From the NCBI GenBank assembly GCA_947095585.1, contig OX352762.1, positions 46,128,829 through 46,192,828 of the forward strand: a stretch of 64,000 nt of DNA, written 5' to 3'. A program made the translations under genes and the position numbers. The stretch comes from Nephrocerus scutellatus. Taxonomy: Eukaryota; Arthropoda; Insecta; Diptera; Pipunculidae. Below, piece by piece: positions 53,218-64,000 of the stretch. Positions within the stretch are counted from its first letter, which is position 1, and the number at the start of each line of letters is the position of its first letter. Below the pieces are notes generated by a model. The model was given only the letters and a program-made list of their open reading frames with translations, was not told where the DNA came from and ran no database searches.

Positions 53218-55697
53218 TCTATATATATAAAATAGAGAATTTATTTGTTTGTATATTAATATAATTGTGTCTATCTAGCTCTGGAACGCCTTGACCAATT
53301 TCAACAAAACTTGGTATACATATTAGTTGCTATGTGGAATGAAATATAGGTGACGGGGGGTAGCAGGTTTTTTGGCTGTGGGAGGCGTGGCAGGCGATTT
53401 TAGTGTCGGACCCACCGTTTTCGGTATCGCCGAGACGAATAGTGCTGGTAGTACACTCCTATGGATGAGTTATATTCCCGCAGGGGGTGGGTGATTCTAT
53501 GGTTTTCGTGGTCGCTGAGTTGAATGGTGATGGTAAGACAGCTATAGGGTGATGGTGTCGATAACTGAGGGGGGGGGGGGTTGACCGATATTAGTGTCGA
53601 TTCTATGGTTTTCGGGGTCGCTGAGTTGAATGGTGATGGTAAGATATCTATAGGGCGATGGGGTCGATAACCGAAAGGGAGTGACCGATATTAGTGTCGA
53701 TTCTATGGTGTTCGGGGTCGCTGAGTTGAATGGTGATGGTAAGACAGCTATAGGGGGATGGGGTTGATAACTGAGGGTGAGGGGGTGACCGATATTAGTG
53801 CCGATTTTATGGTTTTCGGGGTCGCTGAGTTGAATGGTGATGGAAAGACAGCTATAGGGTGATGGGGTCGATAACTGATGGGGTGGGGGGTGACCGATAT
53901 TAGTGTCGATTCTATGGTTTTCGGGGTCGCTGAGTTGAATGGTGATGGTAAGACAGCTATAGGGTGATGGGGACGATAACTGAGGGGGGAGGGGTTGGGG
54001 GGTTTACCGATATTAGTGCTGATTCTATGGTTTTGGGGTCGCTGAGTTGAATGGTGAGGGTACGACATCTATAGGGTGATGGGGTCGATAACTGAAAGGG
54101 AGGGGGTGACCGATATTAGTGTCGATTCTATGGTTTTCGGGGTCGCTGAGTTGAATGGTGATGGTAAGACAGCTATAGGGGGATGGGGTCGATAACTGAG
54201 GGGGAGGGGGTGACCGATATTAGTGTCGATTCTATGGTTTTCGGGGTCACTGAGTTGAATGGTGATGGTAAGACAGCTATAGGGTGATGGGGTCGATAAC
54301 TGATGGGGAGGGGGGTGACCGATATTAGTGTCGATTCGATGGTTTTCGGGGTCGCTGAGTTGAATGGTGATGGTAAGACAGCTATAGGGGGATGGGTTCG
54401 ATAACTGATGGGGGAGGGTGACCGATATTAGTGTCGATTCTATGGTTTTCGGGGTCGCTGAGTATAATGGTGATAGTAAGACAGCTATAGGGGGATGGGG
54501 TCGATAACTGAGGGGGAGGGGGTGACCGATATTAGTGCCGATTTTATGGTTTTCGGGGTCGCTGAGTTGAATGGTGATGGTAAGACAGCTATATGGGGAT
54601 GGGGTCGATAACTGAGGGGGAGGGGGTGACCAATATTAGTGTCGATTCTATGGTTTTCGGGGTCGCTGACTTGAATGATGGTGGTAACACAGCTATAGGG
54701 GAATAGGGTTGATAACTGATGGGGAGGGAGGTGACCGATATTAGTGTCGATTCTATGGTTTTCGGGGTCGCTGAGTTGAATGGTGATGGTAAGACAGCTA
54801 TAGGGGGATGGGGTCGATAACTGAGAGGGGGACAGATATAAATGTCGATTCTATGGTTTTCGGGGTCGCTGAGTTGAATGGTGATGGTAAGACAGCTGTA
54901 GGGTGATGGGGTCGATAACTGAGGGGGAGGGGGTGACCGATATTAGTGTCGATTCTATGGTTTTCGGGGTCGCTGAGTTGAATGGTGATGGTACGACAGC
55001 TATAGGGTGATGGGGTCGATAACTGATGGCGGGGGGGTGACCGATATTAGTGTCGATTCTATGGTTTTCAGGGTCGCTGAGTTAAATGGTGATGGTAAGA
55101 CAGCTATAGGGGGATGGGGTCGATAACTGAGGGGGGTGGGTGGGAGACCGATATTAGTGTCGATTCTATGGTTCTCTGGGTCGCTTAGTTGAATTTTGTT
55201 GGTAAGACAGCTCTAGGAGGATTTTGTCGATACCTGAGGGGCTGACCGATATTAGTGTCCATTCCATAGTTCTCGGGACCACTGAGATTAATAGTGTTGG
55301 TAGGAAACTCCTATGGGTAAGTTGTCTCCCCGGAGGGGACCGATATTAGTGTTGGTCCTATAGTTTTCGGGGTCGCTGAGATCAGCTGAGATGAGATGAA
55401 TTGTATCGATACCGTTGTAGATACTGATAAGGAGGTTAATTATCTAACTGAGTTCCTAAACTCACTTAATTCGTCTGGATTGGCACCTTACAGTTTGATC
55501 TCCAATTATTTTACAACGGCTTCTCGGCACAAGTCCGTAAAAGAGATGCCGAGCAATATAATTGAAGCGACTATCTTGACAGAAAAGGGACAGTGTGAAA
55601 CAGTTGTTATCCCACGGATAGCACTCATTTCGACGGATCTACCTTTTAAATTCAAGAACGATTATGGAACGATTTGGCCCAAATTCATACTATATAA
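53218..55697 (+). mobile_element. Array copy J: Helitron head, many repeats, helicase fragment
   Basis: TCTATATATATAAAATAG head at 53218. The region TTAATATAATTGTG directly downstream is the unoccupied counterpart of the LTR element's target. About fifteen repeats follow, then 55396-55655 helicase and an H2 segment. Confidence 0.75.
55396..55655 (+). pseudogene. Helitron helicase C-terminal fragment (copy J, internal deletion)
   Basis: Lacks about 21 bases between FTTAS and RHKSVKE (the RLVKTL segment), keeps the frame and ends at FKF. Confidence 0.75.
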
Positions 55698-57209
55698 TCT
55701 ATATATATAAAATAGAGAATTTATTTGTTTGTATATTAATATATTTGTGCCTAACTAGCTCTGGAACGCCTTGACCAATTTCAACCAAACTTGGTATACA
55801 TATTAGTTGCTATGTGGAATGAAATATAGGTGACGGGGGGTAGCAGGTTTATGGCTGTGGGAGGCGATTTTAGTGTCGGACCCACCGTTCTCGGTATCGC
55901 CGAGACGAATAGTGCTTTTAGTACACTCCTATGGATGAGTTATATTCCCGCAGGGGGTGGTTGATTCTATGGTTTTCCTGGTCGCTGAGTTGAATGGTGA
56001 TGGTAAGACAGCTATAGGGGGATGGGGTCGATAACTGATGGGGAGGGGGTGACCGATATTAGTGCCGATTTTATGGTTTTCGGGGTCGCTGATTTGAATG
56101 GTGATGGAAAGGCAGCTATAGGGGGATGGGGTCGATAACTGATGTGGAGGGGGGTGACCGATATTATTGTCGATTCTATGGTTTTCGGGGTCGCTGAGTT
56201 GAATGGTGATGGTAAGACAGCTATAGGGTGATGGGGTCGATAACCTAGGGGGGGAGGGTGACCGATATTAGTGTCGATTCTATGGTTTTCGGGGTCGCTG
56301 AGTTGAATGGTGATGGTAAGACAGCTATAGGGGGATGGGGTCGATAACTGAGGGGGGGGGGGGGTGACAGATATAAGTGTCGATTCTATGGTTTTCGGGG
56401 TCGCTGAGTTGAATGGTTATGGTAAGACAGCTGTAGGGTGATGGGGTCGATAACTGAGGGGGAGGGGGTGACCGATATTAGTGTCGATTCTATGGTTTTC
56501 GGGGTAGCTGAGTTGAATGGTGATGGTAAGACAGCTATAGGGTGAAGGGGTCGATAACTGATGGCGGGGGGGTGACCGATATTAGTGTCGATTCTATGGT
56601 TTTCGGGGTCGCTGAGTTAAATGGTGATGGTAAGACAGCTATAGGGGGATGGGGTCGATAACTGAGGGGGGTGGGTGGGTGACCGATATTAGTGTCGATT
56701 CTATGGTTCTCTGGGTCGCTGAGTTGAATTTTGTTGGTAAGACAGCTCTAGGAGGATTTTGTCGATACCTGAGGGGCTGACCGATATTAGTGTCCATTCC
56801 ATAGTTCTCGGGACCACTGAGATTAATAGTGTTAGTAGGACACTCCTATGGGTAAGTTGTCTCCCCGGAGGGGACCGACATTAGTGTTGGTCCTATAGTT
56901 TTCGGGGTCGCTGAGATCAGCTGCGATGAGATGAAGTGTATCGATACCGTTGTAGATACTGATAAGGAGGTTAATTATCTAACTGAGTTCCTAAACTCAC
57001 TTAATTCGTCTGGATTGGCACCTTACAGTTTGATCTCAAATTATTTTTTAACGGCTTCTCGACTCGTGAAAACTTTGAAACGGCACAAGTCCGTAAAAGA
57101 GATGCCGAGCAATATAATTGAAGCGACTATCTTGACAGAAAAGGGACAGTGTGAAACAGTTTTTATCCCACGGATAGCACTCATTTCGACGGATCTACCT
57201 TTTAATTTC
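55698..57209 (+). mobile_element. Array copy K: Helitron head, repeats, helicase fragment fused to repeats
   Basis: Head at 55698. The helicase segment at 56931-57209 is joined at CTACCTTTTAATTTCGG to a repeat, so no tail is present. Confidence 0.7.
56931..57209 (+). pseudogene. Helitron helicase C-terminal fragment (copy K)
   Basis: Full TEFLNS to ISTDLPF segment in one frame; the frame then enters the 104-bp repeat and stops at 57252-57254. Confidence 0.75.
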
Positions 57210-60001
57210 GGTGTCGCTGAGTTGAATGGTGATGGAAAGGCAGCTATAGAGTGATGGGGTCGATAACCTAGGGGTGGGAGGGTGACCGATATTAGTGTCG
57301 ATTCTATGGTTTTCGGGGTCGCTGAGTTGAATGGTGATGGAAAGGCAGCTATAGGGGGATGGGGTCGATAACTGTTGTGGAGGGGGGTGACCGATATTAT
57401 TGTCGATTCTATGGTTTTCGGGGTCGCTGAGTTGAATGGTGATGGTAAGACAGCTATAGGGTGATGGGGTCGATAACTGATGTGGAGGGGGGTGACCGAT
57501 ATTATTGTCGATTCTATGGTTTTCGGGGTCGCTGAGTTGAATGGTGATGGTAAGACAGCTATAGAGTGATGGGGTCGATAACCTAGGGGTGGGAGGGTGA
57601 CCGATATTAGTGTCGATTCTATGGTTTTTGAGGTCGCTGAGTTGAATGGTGATGGTACGACATCTATAGGGTGATGGGGTCGATAGCTGAAAGGGAGGGG
57701 GTGACCGATATTAGAGTCGATTATATGGTTTTCGGGGTCGCTAAGTTGAATGGTGATGGTAAGACAGCTAAAGGGGGATGGGGTCGATAACTGAGGTGGA
57801 GGGGGGTGACCGATATTAGTGTCGATTCCAGCGTTTTCGGGGTCGCTGAGTTGAATGGTGACGGTAAGACAGCTAAAGGGTGATGGGGTCGATAACTAGG
57901 TGGGGGGGGGGGGTGACCGATATTAGTGTCGATTCTATGGTTTTCGGGGTCGCTGAGTTGAATGGTGATGGAAAGGCAGCTATAGGGGGATGGGGTCGAT
58001 AACTGATGTGGAGGGGGGTGACCGATATTAGTGTCGATTCTATGGTTTTCGGGGTTGCTGTGTTGAATGGTGATGGTAAGACAGCTATAGGGTAATGGGG
58101 TCGATAACTGAGGGGGAGGGGGTGACCGATATTAGCGCCGATTTTATGGTTTTCGGGGTCGCTGAGTTGAATGGTGATGGAAGGCAGCTATAGGGGGTTG
58201 GGGTCGATAACTAATGTGGAGGGGGGTGACCGATATTATTGTCGATTCTATGGTTTTCGGGGTCGCTTAGTTGAATGGTGATGGTAAGACCGCTATAGGG
58301 TGATGGGGTCGATAACCTAGGGGGGGGGGAGGGTGACCGATATTAGTGTCGATTCTATGGTTTTTAGGTCGCTGAGTTGAATGGTGATTGTACGACATCT
58401 ATAGGGGGATGGGGTCGATAGCTGAAAGGGAGGGGGGTGACCGATATTAGTGTACATTCTATGGTTTTCGGGGTCGCTAAGTTGAATGGTAATGGTAAGA
58501 CAGCTATAGGGGGATGGGGTCGATAACTGATGGCGGGGGGGTGACCGATATTAGTGTCGATTCTATGGTTTTCGGCGTCGCTGAGTTGAATGGTGATGGT
58601 AAGACAGCTATAGGGGGATGGGGTCGATAACTGAGGGGAAGGGGGTGACCGATATTAGTGTCGATTCTATGGTTTTCGGGGTCGCTGAGTTGAATGGTGA
58701 TGGTAAGACAGCTATAGGGGGATGGGGTCGATAAATGAGGGGGGATGGACCGATATGAGTGTCGATTCTATGGTTTTCGGGGTCGCTGAGTTGTATGGTG
58801 ATGGTAAGACAGCTATAGGGGGATGGGGTCGATAACTGAGGGGGAGGGGGTTGACCGATATTAGTGTCGATTCTATGGTTTTCGGGGTCGCTGAGTTGAA
58901 TGGTGATGGTAAGACAGCTATAGGGGGATGGGGTCGACAACTGAGGGGAGGGGGGTGACCGATATCAGTCTCGATTCTTTGGTTCTCTGGGTCGCTGAGT
59001 TGAATGGTGTTGGTAAGACAGCTCTAGGAGGATTTTGTCGAGACCGAGGGGCTTACCGATATTAGTGTCCATTCCATAGTTCTCGGGACCACTGAGATTA
59101 ATAGTGTTGGTAGGACACTCCTATGGGTAAGTTGTCTCCCCGGAGGGAACCGATATTAGTGTTGATCCTATAGTTTTCGGGGTCGCTGAGATCAGCTGAG
59201 ATGAGATGAAGTGTATCGATGCCGTTGTAGATACTGATAAGGAGGTTAATTATCTAACTGACTTCCTAAACTCACTTAATTCGTCTGGAATGGCACCTTA
59301 CAGTTTGATCTCCAATTATTTTACAACGGCATTTTACAAAACATTGTATACAACCAAGTTTTTTTTTAAATTAATTTTATGTATGTTTATTTAATTTTAT
59401 TTTATAATTTGAATACTATAGCTGTAATTTAAAATATATTTTATAAAATAAATTTTGTTAATAAAAACTGCAATTTTACCTTATAGATAGATATCATTCT
59501 TTTTTCTACCCCTACCTAATAGGAGATTGGGATGAATAAATACCTGGGCAACGCCGGGTAATCAGCCAGTATCTAAAAAAAAAGAAAGTCGTTGCCAAAA
59601 TTTGGACCCGATAGGTGGCGCTGGTGTCGTTTTTTTTCCCGAAAATTTCTATTTATGGAACGATTTGGCTCAAATTCACACCATATAATATTTAAGTAAA
59701 AAGAAAGTCGCTGACAAAATTTGGACCCGATAGGTGGCGCTGGGGTGGAAAATGTAGTTTTCCCTGTATGTATCTTCATATAAAGAATATTTGAACAAGT
59801 GTACATTTTTTGCCTGTATAAGTGTCGATTCTATAGTTTTCTGGATTGGTGAGTTGGTTAGTTATTGGGGTGTAAGTGGGCGTGGCGTCAGTGGGCGAGA
59901 GGTCAGCGGGCGTGGGTCAGTGGGATGGGGCAGCCGAGGAACGCGGGTGTAAGTGAGCGTGGTGTCAGTGGGCGGGTAACAAAGCGCCCGGGAACAGCTA
60001 G
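57210..60001 (+). mobile_element. Array copy L: repeats, cut helicase, terminal Helitron end
   Basis: Seventeen or so repeats, a helicase fragment cut at ACAACGGCATTTTAC, tail module T (59409-59575), the two AAAGTCG.TG segments, then GTGGGCGTGGCGTCAG and the hairpin GGGCG..CGCCC at 59970-59989 and CTAG at 59998-60001. This closes the whole satellite. Confidence 0.75.
59206..59331 (+). pseudogene. Helitron helicase fragment, truncated (copy L)
   Basis: DAVVDTDKEVNYLTDFLNS to SNYFTTA, then joined to a segment (TTTTACAAAACATTGTATACAACC) that lies about 450 bases further on in copies D and E: a deletion within the Helitron. Confidence 0.7.
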
Positions 60002-60330
60002 TATATATAAATATTATTTTTTTTATAAAATTCAATTTTTCTCAAATTTTTATTTTTTTTATTTTTTTGACCTTATTTTAATTCGCCTCTATATTCTCTA
60101 CAACTCCTAATACAAAGATTTGCTCGAGACTCTAGACTTATTGCGGTATAAAAGTTTGAATATGTGATGAAAAAAATAAATATTTTATTTTTAAATATTT
60201 TATTAGGTAAAATTACTACATGTAGTTATAAAAGATGCTCAGATGATATTGCGCGTCTGCCCCACCCCACTATCCCCACATAACTGAACACCAAGACCCA
60301 TTACAAGAATCACATTAAGATTAAGATAAG
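60002..60330. other. AT-rich flank of the satellite
   Basis: T-rich and A-rich runs, a CCCCACCCCACTATCCCC segment near 60260 and no recognised gene. Confidence 0.4.
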
Positions 60331-60775
60331 GGTTGGGGCTTCCCATACAAATATTTAACAAAATTTACCTAATTACCTTAAAATTTTATACGCATGTGTA
60401 TCTCCGATGGAAAACAATTTTGTATGAATTTGGAAATGATCGCTCCCCGGGGGTGGGGGCACCCATAAAAATTTTATAAAAAAAAAGTATCCGATTTTCT
60501 TCAAATTTTATACGCTTGTGTATCTCCGATCGACCACACTTTTTGTGAAAATGTTTGTAAAAATTTAGTAGTGATAGGGGGGCTCCCATACAATTTTTTT
60601 TAAAAGTGTACTACATGTGTATACACATGTACATTTATCTCCGATGGACAACACTTTTTGTAAAAATTTAGAAGGGATCGGGTCCCAGGGCCGAGAGCTA
60701 CCATATAATATTTGTGAAAATTAAACAAATTTTATTCAAACTTGACACCCCGATTAGAGAATTTACAAAAAAAAA
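60331..60775 (-). repeat. HINE-l: diverged, internally repeated Helentron-like element
   Basis: Three internal blocks each read TTTTATACGC.TGTGTATCTCCGAT..A or the CATGTGTATACACATG variant, spaced roughly 120-150 bases, more than the two in other HINEs. The reversed head motif GATTAGAGAATTTAC lies at about 60753-60767. It is much diverged from the other copies and thus older. Confidence 0.6.
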
Positions 60776-61574
60776 ATTTAATTTTTTTACATAAAATATT
60801 CGAAAATTAATGATTAACTCGCAATTTTAATTTTAGAAATCGAAATATGGAAATAGTATGGACCGTATGCATCTCTCTCACTCTCTCTTCACATGCGGAA
60901 AATTATTTTTTAGTTAAATTTGCAAGAATTGTATCATTGCACTTTATAATATTGTTACGAAAAGTAGTTAATAGCGCATATAATAGAATTCGAATCCTAA
61001 GATAAATCGCAATGTACATACTTTTAGGCTGTAAGACTATTAGATTCTGTAGTCAAACCGGTTTGTGCGGTTTGCCCGGTTTTTGTCAAAGAACATGATT
61101 GAACATGTAGTTTATTTTTAGAAGATGACTCATTACATATAAGTATCGTTAGTTGTAATTAAGGGAATAAGGCTACAATTTTCTGGTCTTATCTCGATGT
61201 CTATAAGTTTAGAAGTTTCTGGAATCTTTTCAATGAGTTTAAAAGGTGGCGTTCGCTGTAGAGAAATTATTAGTTATTTGGAATTCAGCAAGTCAAGTTG
61301 TAAAAGTTCTTGAAAAGTGATAAAGCCACACCCTAAGATAATTATTGTGAAATACAAGTGTTGTTGCAATAAGTGTTTTTGTGTACATTTAAAGTTATTC
61401 TTATTACCATTATAAATTGAGAACTTGAATTATTTTTACTGTTTGTTTATTAAAGTCATTATTTGTAAATTAATTAACTGTAATATTTTGCAAATCGTTT
61501 AAGTTGAGAGACAATAAAATTTCGCAAATCGTGGAACAATAATTTCCTAAGCCTTGAGACAGTACATAAATTAA
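60776..61574. other. AT-rich DNA upstream of the gag relic
   Basis: Includes a (TC)n-rich run near 60876-60890 and GTTTGTGCGGTTTGCCCGGTTTTTGTC near 61063. By position it may contain the LTR and leader of the following gag, but I could not find the second LTR or a primer site. Confidence 0.35.
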
Positions 61575-63060
61575 ATGGAAAGTGCAGTGAACATTAAGTC
61601 CTACAGTTCCCAGGCGCATAAAGAAGAGCTTGGAAGGCGAGGTCTAAGCACCGCTGGAAATAAGCAAGAGATATTTCTCCTATTGCAACACGTCGTTAAA
61701 GGGGAAAAGCAGCAAGCTGGTGAAGTGTTTTCAATTAAGACGGAGCGAAAATCGGCTACTTCGGAAGATAAGGAAGCACTATACATGGAAGCGATGTTTA
61801 ATGCTCTAATGCAGCAAATGAAGCAAGAAAGTGAACAAATGAAGCGGCAAAGTGAGCAACCGCAGCAACAGAATCAAGAATTAAGAAAAGTTTTGAATTT
61901 TCAAATTAGTGATAAGTTTGAACAGCAAATTCTACAATAGCAGAAACAAAGCCGAGAACTGAAGCAGGAATTAAATTCCAAATTCGACCAACAAAAGCAA
62001 GAATTTAAACAGCAATTACAAGGCCTAAAGAAGGAAATTTATCAAGAAAGTCAAGAGCTTAACTCCAAATATGATAAACAAAATCAGAAGCTGGAATCAC
62101 TTGTAGGTGAAATAAATGAAATTCAAGAAACATTTCAAGAGGAAGTGAAATCGCTCGAAAGGTGAGTGGTCTGGAAGGCAAAATAAAGGAGATTGAGACC
62201 CGGCTGAACTATTGTCCCCAATTCATAAGGGAAAACACTCAGCAGAGCAGTACCAGAGTAATTCCAGAATTTTCTAGCAACCAGAAAGTAATTTTGAAGT
62301 CACCTGCGTTCAATGGCGACACAGATTTTGAAAAGTTTGGAACTGCGTTGAGAGGCAAGGCAGCTGACGTATTACAAATTATGCCAAATGCCGAGATGAG
62401 TTCCGGAAGAATCCTGAAAGAGTTGGAGTTGCGTTATGGATAGTGCCACACACAGGAGCTACATAGCTTTCGAAAATTTCAAAGTCCAATTTGTAGCCGC
62501 GGTACAACACAATGGATGGGGCCCTGAAGAACAACTAAATTCTCTAATGCTGGCGTTGAGGGACACGGCAGCTGATGTATTGCAAACGATTCCAAATGCT
62601 GAGATGAGTTCCGGAAGAATCTTGAAAGAGTTGGACTTGTGTCTCACACCCAGGAGCTTAGCAAAATACAGGTCCATGAGGATGAGGATGAGGATGAGTT
62701 CATCAATGCTATCTGAGATGAACAGTTAAAACTTCATTTGAGGACAACAGCTAGAGGAAATTCGATGAATGAATTGTTGGCATCTGTTTTGGAATACAAA
62801 GCAGCTAGTCCACTGAGTTAGTTAGATTGCGCAAGTAGGAAACTGAGGAGACCAAACAAATAGAAGCCCTCATTGACGATAAGATCAGAAAATCAAAGAC
62901 TGGACGCTTCAAGAACGACAGAAATTCTACATCATCCCGTCCAAAATGATTTAGATGTCAGAAACATAAACCTAAACATAACACAGAATGCTCTAGAATT
63001 GCAGGTGGCCGTAACTATCTCTGACTGGTGGAAGTGCGATGAAACCTCCACGTGATCGGG
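61575..63060 (+). pseudogene. gag: Retrotransposon gag relic with SAP-like start and coiled coil
   Basis: ATG 61575 starts ...SQAHKEELGRRGLSTAGNKQ, a SAP-type motif. A Gln-rich coiled coil follows and is broken by an in-frame TAG at 61938-61940 (probably from CAG) and a one-base shift at about 62158. The capsid-like part has SPAFNGDTDFEKF and FKVQFVAAVQHNGWG. The segment ALRGKAADVLQIMPNAEMSS is present twice (about 62340 and 62550), a duplication inside the gene. A final reading, SHTQELSKIQVHEDEDEDEF, continues the family pattern in another frame. Beyond 62750 only scattered remnants are seen. Confidence 0.7.
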
Positions 63061-63149
63061 CTAGTCCCTTCAAAATAAGGTTGGCGCGAGGCCAATAACC
63101 TCGCCAGCAAAAGAATGAATCCCACCGTTATCGGCTTTAAAGCAATAAA

Positions 63150-64000
63150 TAAATGGCTATGCACACTTCAGTGTGGCTTCTGGGAAAATTTAAAAACATT
63201 AGCCTCATAAACGTTCACGCACGCACGCAGAAGATTCCCCAGATGATGAAAAAGAAGAATTCTTTAAGTCAGTCGAACGGATACTCCATGCCTGCCCTCA
63301 GTATGATGTAAAAATCATTCTGGGGGTATGAATTCTAAAATAGGTAGGGAGCCAGTATTCAGGCAGTACATTAGCATCCATAGCTTACACGAGAACACTA
63401 ATGACAATGGACAACGAGTCATAGAGATGGCAGCAGGCAATAATTTGGTCGTTGCGAGTACAAGGTTTGCTCGTAAAAATATCCATAAAGCCACCTGGGT
63501 ATCTCCTGATGGAGCCACACGCAACCAGATAGACCACGTTTTGATAGACCACCGACACAACCCGAACCTGATGACGATACGAACGTACCGAATTGCCAAC
63601 GTCGACTCGGACCACTATCTTGTTGGTATGGTGCTCCGAGCGCGGATTGCACCATCACGAAAGACTGCATCCCCGAATCAGATTCGAGTCAACACGACTG
63701 CCCTTCGCAATGAAGAGACCAGAAACAACTATGGTCAAGCGATAGAACTCACCCTAATTGCTTGGAGAGTAAGTCCTGGGCCTGATATGACAGGCGTAAA
63801 AGAAAAATTGACACGCCTTAAAAATACTGTCATTAGTACTGCTGGCTCCATTTTAGGCAGTAGTCGTAGAGATCGGAACGACTGGTTCAATGACGAATGT
63901 AAGCGAGCGACTGAATGTAAGAATGTTGCGTACTGAGCAATGCAACAATATCATAGAACGCGGGTACGCGAAGACGAATATAAAGAGCTCAGAAGATATG
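63150..64000 (+). pseudogene. RTE-like LINE endonuclease domain, partial
   Basis: Reads LINVHA, then in another frame EDSPDDEKEEFFKSVERILH and YDVKIILG, then from ATG 63328 MNSKIGREP.., AAGNNLVVASTRFARKNIHK, ATWVSPDGATRNQIDHVLID and NVDSDHYLVGMVLRARI, all typical of the APE endonuclease of RTE-type LINEs (often labelled craniofacial development protein 2-like in insect annotations). The catalytic GDMN motif is broken by loss of one base at 63325-63328. The SDH motif is intact. A TGA at 63934-63936 ends the frame where an Arg codon is likely, and the frame is open again to the window edge. The RT lies outside the window. Confidence 0.75.

Larger units (their letters stand above)
31295..60001 (+). 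repeat. Helitron-derived satellite: about 104-bp G-rich repeats with Helitron ends
   Basis: The basic unit, GACCGATATTAGTGTCGATT...GGTTTTCGGGGTCGCTGAGTTGAATGG...GACAGCTATAGGGGGATGGGGTCGATAACTGAGGGGGAGGGGG, is about 104 bp with a G-rich linker of variable length. It is repeated through nearly the whole interval except where the LTR element (44855-50881) is inserted. Blocks of it are bounded by a Helitron head (TCTATATATATAAAATAG), a leader, a helicase-derived segment, tail module T and the 3' hairpin with CTAG. The individual Helitron copies are listed separately. Confidence 0.9.

Noticed and set aside
31640..59000. Regular spacing of repeats suggesting a CRISPR array
   Set aside because: Units are directly tandem with no unique spacers, the period is about 104 bases, and the context is a eukaryotic Helitron.

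Overview
The window looks like a gene-poor, AT-rich block of an insect genome, most likely a dipteran. The reasons are Ty3/gypsy and BEL/Pao retrotransposons with insect-type gag and pol, non-autonomous Helentron-like elements with a terminal GACY microsatellite (the DINE-1/mini-me type described from Diptera), Helitrons with insect-type ends, an hAT relic and an endonuclease-type LINE. I found no host protein-coding gene, tRNA, rRNA or CRISPR array. Nearly every base can be assigned to a mobile element, a relic of one, or a tandem repeat grown from one.

Layout. 1-7010: a 3'-truncated Ty3/gypsy element (one long LTR, a Lys-type primer binding site, frameshifted gag and pol), boxed between two inverted Helentron-like repeats (called HINE here). 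7008-15213: head-to-tail HINE copies, then a tandem array of about 1.8 kb composite units, each a HINE plus a spacer with an internal foldback element. 15214-16260: AT-rich DNA with a TATA box and a small possibly secreted ORF. 16261-22270: a three-copy segmental tandem duplication whose units carry 115-bp repeats; one copy has a HINE insertion and another keeps the empty site. 22280-23274: a second copy of the first LTR. 23275-28240: a decayed BEL/Pao element on the minus strand with a 564-bp nested insertion. 28894-29968: a spliced hAT transposase relic. 30462-31062: a short complete-ended Helitron. 31295-60001: about 28.7 kb of Helitron-derived satellite made of roughly 104-bp G-rich repeats, Helitron heads and tails, and repeated fragments of the Helitron helicase C-terminus. 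This satellite is split at 44855-50881 by a young, nearly intact 6.0-kb Ty3/gypsy element on the minus strand. 60002-64000: a diverged HINE, a broken retrotransposon gag and the endonuclease domain of an RTE-like LINE that runs off the window.

How the parts relate. Two growth processes can be read from the junctions. HINEs and Helitrons inserted singly at A/T dinucleotides; paralogous empty sites are visible for both. The inserted copies were then amplified as head-to-tail multimers and by unequal exchange, which left chimeric copies and short-homology junctions. LTR elements, BEL/Pao and a retroposon-like insert then landed in or were caught between these arrays. Only the 44855-50881 element looks recently active: its LTRs differ by five substitutions in 664 bp, its target duplication is intact, and its RT, RNase H and integrase active-site residues are present apart from two one-base frameshifts. 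Everything else looks like relics.
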